DNA from: Oceanospirillaceae bacterium
Lineage (GTDB): Bacteria > Pseudomonadota > Gammaproteobacteria > Pseudomonadales > Balneatricaceae
Assembly (NCBI GenBank): GCA_023954795.1
Contig: JAGSHA010000075.1
Location: forward strand, 1 to 11,103
Direction: 5' to 3'
DNA: 11,103 nt
Part shown: piece after piece, positions 7,356 through 11,103 of the stretch
Position numbering within the stretch: position 1 is the first letter of the stretch
Layout: each line of letters begins with the position of its first letter
Made by a program: the position numbers and the translations under genes
The notes under the pieces: generated by a model
Databases searched by the model: none
The model's input: the letters and a program-made list of their open reading frames with translations, nothing else
Told to the model about the DNA's origin: nothing

Positions 7356-7383
7356 ATAATAGCCCCCTTTTGATCTCTGTCAA
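7356..7383 (-). promoter_or_regulatory. Sigma70-type promoter of the usp-tctABC operon
   Basis: Read on the minus strand, TTGACA (7383-7378) is a perfect -35. A 16-base spacer leads to TATTAT (7361-7356) as -10. The expected start site is near 7349, giving a leader of about 77 bases to the usp ATG. Candidate operator B lies just downstream of it. Confidence 0.7.
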
Positions 7384-7485
7384 GAGCCAAGTGGTGATCT
7401 GTTCGTGTCCGTATGCAGGGGATTCATTCGTCATATTCCTCCGATCCCCCGTCAGCCGTGCGATAGCGATAGGTTGATACAAAGT

Positions 7486-7523
7486 GCAAATATATATGTA
7501 TCATATAGGTCATATATATGACT
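7486..7523. promoter_or_regulatory. Candidate operator pair C (7508-7523) and F (7486-7501), upstream of luxR
   Basis: GTCATATATATGAC (7509-7522) is a perfect 14-bp palindrome. The aligned 16-mer at 7508-7523 matches the consensus in 13 positions. A weaker relative, GCAAATATATATGTAT at 7486-7501, matches in 11. The two centres are 22 bp apart, about two helical turns. They lie 100-140 bp upstream of the luxR start and at about -140 to -170 of the usp promoter, so they could affect either direction. No good plus-strand promoter hexamers are obvious around them. Confidence 0.5.
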
Positions 7524-7585
7524 TGTGTTTTTTTCATTCAATGGCTGTGGGTTTGTTCGGATAACGCAGCACTAGAAGGGGAAGC

Positions 7586-7606
7586 ATGAGCCTTAGATCA
7601 CGATAA
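7586..7606 (+). other. Possible six-codon upstream ORF in the luxR leader
   Basis: ATG AGC CTT AGA TCA CGA TAA (MSLRSR) is preceded by AAGGGGA at about a 3-base distance and ends 18 bases before the luxR start. It is too short to judge by composition. If translated it could couple to, or delay, luxR translation. Confidence 0.2.
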
Positions 7607-7624
7607 GAAGAGGAGGCTCTTTTC

Positions 7625-8254
7625 ATGTATTCGGATCAATCGGCGATTATTGCCCATCGCTATCCGCTCGATCGGTTGGCGTTACGTCAGACGCTGGATA
7701 TACAGCACCCAAGTGCTCATGTGCTTGAGGCTATCAGTTGGCATGAACTTCTCTGGACGATGGGCCGGCACAACAACATCGGTTTGTTGTTACTGGATCT
7801 GTCGTTGATGGATCAGCGCGCATTGCGTCAACTGCCTTATCTTTGTGCCCGCCACTCAGGGTTGAGAGTGCTTGCGATTACGCATCGTCATCAACGGGTG
7901 CGGATACAGCAACTGCAGGGTTTAGGTGTCACGGGCAGTGTGAGCAGTCGGGATGATCAGGTGGCGTTGTTGCAGGCGTTAGATAAGGTGGGTCGCAATG
8001 AGGCCTGGTTTCCGAATGCTGACAGCGCTGAGGACGCACGGATGCTTTCAGGTATGCGCAAACTCTCTGCGCAAGAGATGAGAGTACTGGAAAAGATTGA
8101 TAAGGGATTGATGAATAAGCAGATCGCATCGGAGCTGGAGATCGCGCTCAGCACAACTAAAGTCCACGTGTGTGCCATTCTTCGTAAGTTGGGCGTTCGC
8201 AACCGGACGCAGGCGGTCATGGCTTATCGTCAGAATGAGCCATTGCTGACATAG
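7625..8254 (+). CDS. LuxR/NarL-type DNA-binding regulator with a degenerate receiver domain
   Basis: A 209-aa protein with the two-domain layout of NarL/FixJ response regulators. The C-terminal HTH is well conserved (about 147-202: LSAQEMRVLEKIDKGLMNK, then IASELEIALSTTKVHV and LRKLGVRNRTQAV). The N-terminal part (1-125) keeps the receiver fold pattern and the phospho-acceptor position, Asp58 in GLLLLDLSL. The acidic pair expected after the first strand is replaced by A-H-R (10-12), and the usual conserved lysine region reads GSVSSRD. Phosphorylation is therefore doubtful, and no histidine kinase is adjacent. AGGAGG eight bases before the ATG supports the start. It is divergent from the usp-tct operon and convergent with gntR. 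Its target is unknown; the shared upstream region suggests local control. Confidence 0.85.
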   Translation: MYSDQSAIIAHRYPLDRLALRQTLDIQHPSAHVLEAISWHELLWTMGRHNNIGLLLLDLSLMDQRALRQLPYLCARHSGLRVLAITHRHQRVRIQQLQGLGVTGSVSSRDDQVALLQALDKVGRNEAWFPNADSAEDARMLSGMRKLSAQEMRVLEKIDKGLMNKQIASELEIALSTTKVHVCAILRKLGVRNRTQAVMAYRQNEPLLT

Positions 8255-8260
8255 CTCAGA

Positions 8261-8300
8261 GCCAAACAAAGCCGCCTGAGCATTAGTCATGTTCAGGCGG
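8261..8300 (-). terminator. Terminator hairpin between the convergent luxR and gntR genes
   Basis: CCGCCTGA (8272-8279) pairs with TCAGGCGG (8293-8300). On the plus strand four more pairs, one of them G-U, extend the stem to 12 around TAGTC. On the minus strand it is followed by CTTTGTTTGG, so it best fits termination of gntR, whose stop lies 29 bases upstream. On the plus strand it lies 18 bases after the luxR stop but lacks a T-run. Confidence 0.55.
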
Positions 8301-8328
8301 TGAGTGGGTGGTATGGCGGGCTAACCGA

Positions 8329-9072
8329 TTAACGAATCTCGGCTTTGTAGCTGAATTTATCCGCTCGGCCGACCGTTTTACGGTATTCGATCATCTTGTT
8401 TGCGCGACTGTAGGTGTGTCGAATCAGCACGATCACCGGGGATTTTTCCGGGATGCCTAGAATCTGGGCGGTTTCTTTATCTGCAACATCCGCGGTCAGG
8501 GTTTCTTCTGCGCGAACCACGGGAACGTCGTATTTCTCAACCACCAGCGCGTACATCAGGTCAGGAATATGAACATCGGGCTGTTCCATGCCGGGCACCA
8601 CTTCAGGGCACCACCAACAGTGCTCAACCAGAATCGGAAGATCCTGAATATAGCCACAGCGCTGAATGTAGAGCAGCTCTGATTCAGGTTTATACCCGAG
8701 TTGGCTGCACGCATACTTCGGCCCTGTTTTCAGCGCGCGTTCGCTCACTTCTTTGTGGATACGTACACCTTTACCGGTGCCATCGCCGTAGGAGAAGAAG
8801 CGGAACAAGCTGTTATTGAAGTCGACGGTAGAAACGTAGGTGCCTTTGCCCTGATGGCGGTAAAGACGTTTTTCGTTGACCAGATTATCAATGGCCTTTT
8901 TAACGGTGCCCTGGCTAACCCCGAGTTTGGTCGCCAACTGGGGTTCAGAGGGGATCAAGTCACCGGGGATCAGCCGGCCTTCATCAATATCAGCCAGAAT
9001 GTGATTCTCTACGCGTTTATAGAGAGGGATGTGTCTGTCTGCAAGTTGATTCATAGGTTGGCTATCACTCAT
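8329..9072 (-). CDS. GntR-family transcriptional regulator, HutC subfamily (wHTH plus UTRA)
   Basis: A 247-aa ligand-responsive regulator. The winged helix-turn-helix covers about residues 14-82, with IPSEPQLATKLGVSQGTVKKA and the wing RLYRHQGKGTYVS. The UTRA effector domain follows to the C-terminus, with YIQRCGYIQDLPILVEHCWW and KMIEYRKTVGRADKFSYKAEIR. The frame stays open to a TTG at 9123, but that TTG is the first half of a good -35 hexamer for this gene, so it cannot be the start if that promoter is used. I choose ATG 9072; ATG 9054 is the other possibility. Neither has a strong Shine-Dalgarno. HutC-type regulators usually repress catabolic genes until a substrate or intermediate binds UTRA. 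It is the best candidate reader of the shared palindromes, one of which covers its own start site. Confidence 0.88.
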   Translation of the reverse strand: MSDSQPMNQLADRHIPLYKRVENHILADIDEGRLIPGDLIPSEPQLATKLGVSQGTVKKAIDNLVNEKRLYRHQGKGTYVSTVDFNNSLFRFFSYGDGTGKGVRIHKEVSERALKTGPKYACSQLGYKPESELLYIQRCGYIQDLPILVEHCWWCPEVVPGMEQPDVHIPDLMYALVVEKYDVPVVRAEETLTADVADKETAQILGIPEKSPVIVLIRHTYSRANKMIEYRKTVGRADKFSYKAEIR

Positions 9073-9075
9073 ACC

Positions 9076-9091
9076 ACTGATGTATATGTCT
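9076..9091. promoter_or_regulatory. Candidate operator E, over the gntR transcription start
   Basis: ACTGATGTATATGTCT matches the shared consensus in 12 of 16 positions and is the weakest of the promoter-linked sites. It lies between the gntR -10 box and the ATG at 9072, covering the expected start site near 9088, as expected for autorepression. Confidence 0.35.
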
Positions 9092-9094
9092 GAA

Positions 9095-9123
9095 AGTATA
9101 CTGAATTCGCTAAACCGGCTCAA
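9095..9123 (-). promoter_or_regulatory. Sigma70-type promoter of gntR
   Basis: On the minus strand TTGAGC (9123-9118), a 17-base spacer and TATACT (9100-9095) form a good promoter. The expected start is near 9088, leaving a leader of about 16 bases to ATG 9072 or 34 bases to ATG 9054. Confidence 0.6.
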
Positions 9124-9144
9124 TTCTACTGATGGTTAGTAGTG

Positions 9145-9234
9145 TGCCAACCACCGAAAATCGAGGGCTTCATTGACTTCGAGGGTCAGGTAGCGGGATT
9201 AGGAATCATTCGTCACCTGTGAGGTTGGTTGGCA
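9145..9234. repeat. Inverted repeat in the gntR to small-ORF intergenic region
   Basis: TGCCAACC (9145-9152) and GGTTGGCA (9227-9234) are perfect 8-bp arms, extendable by ACC/GGT with a one-base bulge. They enclose 74 bases that contain a smaller pair, CAGGT (9187-9191) and ACCTG (9215-9219). There is no ORF. It could be a small MITE-like insertion or a looping pair of half-sites. Confidence 0.4.
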
Positions 9235-9252
9235 TTTTGGCAGTGCTTAACT

Positions 9253-9280
9253 GACCGCTAAGTTATTCTCGATAGCGGTC
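9253..9280. repeat. 8-bp inverted repeat upstream of the small-ORF promoter
   Basis: GACCGCTA (9253-9260) and TAGCGGTC (9273-9280) are perfect arms with a 12-base spacer, 30 bp upstream of the -35 at 9310. There is no T-run on either strand, so a regulator-binding site is as likely as a hairpin. Confidence 0.45.
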
Positions 9281-9290
9281 GTGTTAAAAA

Positions 9291-9306
9291 ATTGATATAT
9301 ATGAGT
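9291..9306. promoter_or_regulatory. Candidate operator D, next to the -35 of the small-ORF promoter
   Basis: ATTGATATATATGAGT matches the shared consensus in 14 of 16 positions. Its reverse complement shares the 13-base block AACTCATATATAT with operator B. Its centre lies near -46 of the predicted start, just upstream of the -35, a location that fits activation as well as repression. Confidence 0.5.
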
Positions 9307-9309
9307 TAC

Positions 9310-9338
9310 TTGACGTATATGCGGTAGATCATTATGAT
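9310..9338 (+). promoter_or_regulatory. Sigma70-type promoter of the small ORF
   Basis: TTGACG (9310-9315), a 17-base spacer and TATGAT (9333-9338) make a strong plus-strand promoter. The expected start near 9345 leaves a leader of about 94 bases before the ATG at 9439. It may also read through into mocR. Confidence 0.65.
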
Positions 9339-9438
9339 GCGTTGCAACAAATAGCCGCTCGCACAATAAAAACAAAACGGTGGTTCTACGCCATTCTCTG
9401 GCTCAACTGTTTCGTATTTATTTTGGGAGATGCCCCGT

Positions 9439-9615
9439 ATGCACCATTCACTTCATACACACATTGCTCACGCAATCCGTCAGGATGCAACCTACAAGCT
9501 GATTGATACACTTGCCGATGCGGTGTTCGTTACATTTTGCGCGTTAAAGCGTGGGATTAAACGGGTCGCAAACCGTCCGGTTCCGTCTGGCTTGGATAAT
9601 CGCCAGATGGGCTGA
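9439..9615 (+). CDS. Small protein of unknown function (58 aa)
   Basis: I do not recognise this protein. It begins MHHSLHTHIAHAIRQ, which is histidine-rich. A mildly hydrophobic, possibly amphipathic stretch (about 22-37, LIDTLADAVFVTFCAL) follows, then a basic segment KRGIKRVANR and a polar end. A frame-matched ATG at 9430 directly abuts GGGAG, whereas the ATG at 9439 has it nine bases upstream, so I take the latter. A strong promoter and a candidate operator precede it, which argues that the ORF is real. The basic tail recalls small DUF1127-type proteins only in general character. It could be a membrane-associated peptide or small regulator made together with the catabolic genes. It is followed after 155 bp by mocR on the same strand. 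Confidence 0.5.
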   Translation: MHHSLHTHIAHAIRQDATYKLIDTLADAVFVTFCALKRGIKRVANRPVPSGLDNRQMG

Positions 9616-9629
9616 TCGATCCCCTTGGT

Positions 9630-9755
9630 TTTGAGGTTGCAGGACGTACTTGAACGCGTTTGGCAGGCCTATCCTTGACGCTGATGGATGGCTTGCCATG
9701 CTAGTAACAGGAGATGCCCGTTCTTAGGGAAGGTATTCCTGCAATCAACCTCAAA
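9630..9755. repeat. Structured 126-bp inverted-repeat element between the small ORF and mocR
   Basis: TTTGAGGTTGCAGGA (9630-9644) is mirrored by TCCTGCAATCAACCTCAAA (9737-9755), with four extra bases in the right arm. Inside, TGGCAGGCCTATCC (9661-9674) folds with GGATGGCTTGCCA (9686-9698), allowing one bulge and one G-U. A small GGAA/TTCC hairpin precedes the right arm. The right arm ends at the mocR Shine-Dalgarno. No T-run follows, so it is not a simple terminator. It could be a leader RNA fold or a MITE. Confidence 0.5.
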
Positions 9756-9770
9756 CGGAGCGGCGTGATT

Positions 9771-11103
9771 ATGTCTGCACTCTTTCATCTCGTCAGAGAT
9801 AACAGTTCTACCTTGCAAAGCCAGATCAGAGAGCAGCTGGTCACCGCCATTCTGGGTGGCTATCTACCCTTGAAAGAGCCGCTTCCTTCCAGTCGCAGTT
9901 TGGCCAATCGTTTAAATGTGGCACGTAACACCATTGTTCTGGTGTACGAGGAGCTAGCCGCAGATGGGTATCTGATCTCCAAGGAGCGCAGCGGATATTT
10001 CATTGATCCGCAGTTTATCGCTGACCGGCTTGATACCGACAGCCCTCCGGAACATGCCGATAGTACAGTAGAAAAAGTGGATTGGGATGCCCGCCTGAAA
10101 GTAAGAGCGGGGGTGCAGTCCAATCCCAGTCTTGCCCATTCGTGGCAATCCTACCCATTTCCTTTTGTTTACGGTCAGCTGGATGCCAAGTTATTTCCCA
10201 TCGAGAACTGGCGTAAGTGTTGGCGTGATGCGGTCAGTGTGCAGGCGATTCGTGACTGGACCTCTGATCGCTATGACAGTGATGATCCGCTGCTGATTGA
10301 GCAGATCCAGAAACGTATCTTGCCCAGTCGCGGTATTCAGGCAGATACGGATGAGATTCTGGTGACGGTCGGTTCGCAGCAGGCGCTTTATCTGCTAGCG
10401 CAAATGCTGCTCAATCAGGATTCCCGTATGGGTATTGAAGACCCGGGATACGTCAGCGCGGGGTATATTGGTGCGGTCTTTGGCGCGCAAGTGCAGAGCT
10501 TGCCGGTGGATGAGCAGGGTTTGGTGGTGGATGAGCAGCTGAACGACTGTGATGCACTTTATGTCACGCCGAGTCATCAGTGTCCGACCACCGTCACGAT
10601 GCCGCTTGAGCGTCGAGAGCAACTGCTGGCAAAAGCGCGGGAGCACGATTTCATCATCTTCGAAGACGATTACGAAATGGAGATGAACTATGAATCCCAT
10701 CCGACCCCGGCACTGAAAAGTCTCGATCACCATGACCGGGTACTTTATATCGGTAGCTTATCGAAGACATTGGCACCGGGGTTACGTATGGGCTATCTGG
10801 TGGGGCCTAAGGCGTTGATTCAGGAAGCACGAAACCTGCGTCAGCTGATGGTGCGTCACCCGCCGTTAAATAACCAGCGCGCCGTGGCATTGTTTCTCGC
10901 GCAGGGGTATCACGATGCACTGTTGCGCAAACTCGCGCGTAGCTTTCAGGAACGTAGCGAGATCATGGCGCAGGCGTTAGATACATACCTGCCGGGCAGT
11001 TACACCCGACCGTCAGGGGGTTCGTCGTTCTGGTGCAAGGTGGATGAATCGATCGATACCGCCGAGCTCAAGGGTGTGGCGGCTGAACAGGGTTTGTTGA
11101 TCA
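9771..11103 (+). CDS. MocR-type regulator (GntR HTH fused to PLP aminotransferase fold), 3' end outside the window
   Basis: The reading frame is open from ATG 9771 to the right edge (444 codons visible). The N-terminal winged HTH spans about 1-80, with LPSSRSLANRLNVARNTIVL and GYLISKERSGYFI. A linker of about 40 residues leads to a fold-type I aminotransferase domain. It has the PLP phosphate region GSQQALY (201-207), FEDDYE (297-302, with the pyridine-binding aspartate) and SLSKTLAPGLRMGYL with the Schiff-base lysine K332. Family members such as TauR, GabR and PdxR regulate taurine, GABA or pyridoxal genes. A TauR-like role would suit a sulfonate locus but is only a suggestion. GGAG lies ten bases before the ATG; GTG 9765 and ATG 9714 are in frame but less well placed. 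Perhaps 25-50 residues are missing at the end. Confidence 0.9.
   Translation, partial: MSALFHLVRDNSSTLQSQIREQLVTAILGGYLPLKEPLPSSRSLANRLNVARNTIVLVYEELAADGYLISKERSGYFIDPQFIADRLDTDSPPEHADSTVEKVDWDARLKVRAGVQSNPSLAHSWQSYPFPFVYGQLDAKLFPIENWRKCWRDAVSVQAIRDWTSDRYDSDDPLLIEQIQKRILPSRGIQADTDEILVTVGSQQALYLLAQMLLNQDSRMGIEDPGYVSAGYIGAVFGAQVQSLPVDEQGLVVDEQLNDCDALYVTPSHQCPTTVTMPLERREQLLAKAREHDFIIFEDDYEMEMNYESHPTPALKSLDHHDRVLYIGSLSKTLAPGLRMGYLVGPKALIQEARNLRQLMVRHPPLNNQRAVALFLAQGYHDALLRKLARSFQERSEIMAQALDTYLPGSYTRPSGGSSFWCKVDESIDTAELKGVAAEQGLLI

Noticed and set aside
9675..9704. TTGACG inside the folded spacer as the mocR promoter
   Set aside because: No acceptable -10 hexamer at 16-18 bases; the best, TGCTAG, is poor.
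1..11103. CRISPR array, tRNA, rRNA or insertion-sequence transposase
   Set aside because: No regularly spaced direct repeats, no tRNA-like or rRNA-like sequence and no transposase motif were seen on either strand.

Overview
The window looks like a chromosomal piece of a gammaproteobacterium, probably a marine heterotroph of the Oceanospirillales type. I infer this from moderate GC, clear Shine-Dalgarno sites, sigma70-type promoters, and a YAGGTTGGG-type intergenic repeat at the left edge; no rRNA or other marker gene confirms it.

Layout. Positions 1-349 hold no gene: a 92-bp MITE-like element, a minus-strand terminator, and a 116-bp nested inverted repeat. Positions 350-7272 are one minus-strand catabolic and uptake block. 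In transcription order it reads: universal stress protein (7272-6808), TctA (6614-5064), TctB (5061-4564), periplasmic TctC (4475-3483), CoA-acylating aldehyde dehydrogenase (3318-1912) and AMP-forming CoA ligase (1915-350, ATGA overlap). Positions 7273-7624 are a divergent control region. A NarL/LuxR-type regulator (7625-8254, plus) then converges on a GntR/HutC-type regulator (9072-8329, minus) across a terminator hairpin. A control region of about 370 bp leads to a 58-aa small ORF (9439-9615, plus). A structured spacer separates it from a MocR-type PLP-fold regulator that runs off the right edge (9771-11103).

How it fits together. A periplasmic binding protein and a four-plus-multi-TM transporter bring in a small organic anion. 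The ligase makes its CoA thioester and the dehydrogenase reduces that to the aldehyde. This is the SauT/SauS logic of sulfoacetate dissimilation (sulfoacetate to sulfoacetyl-CoA to sulfoacetaldehyde), with a tripartite tricarboxylate transporter in place of the MFS carrier SauU. The next enzyme, Xsc, is not in the window, so the substrate assignment is an inference.

The most interesting signal is a recurrent 16-bp palindrome, close to ACTCATATATATGAGT. It occurs in front of sauS, just downstream of the predicted usp start site, in the luxR upstream region, across the gntR start site, and next to the -35 of the small ORF promoter. It marks a probable local regulon that ties all these units to one regulator, most likely the GntR protein, and it brings in an unrecognised small protein.
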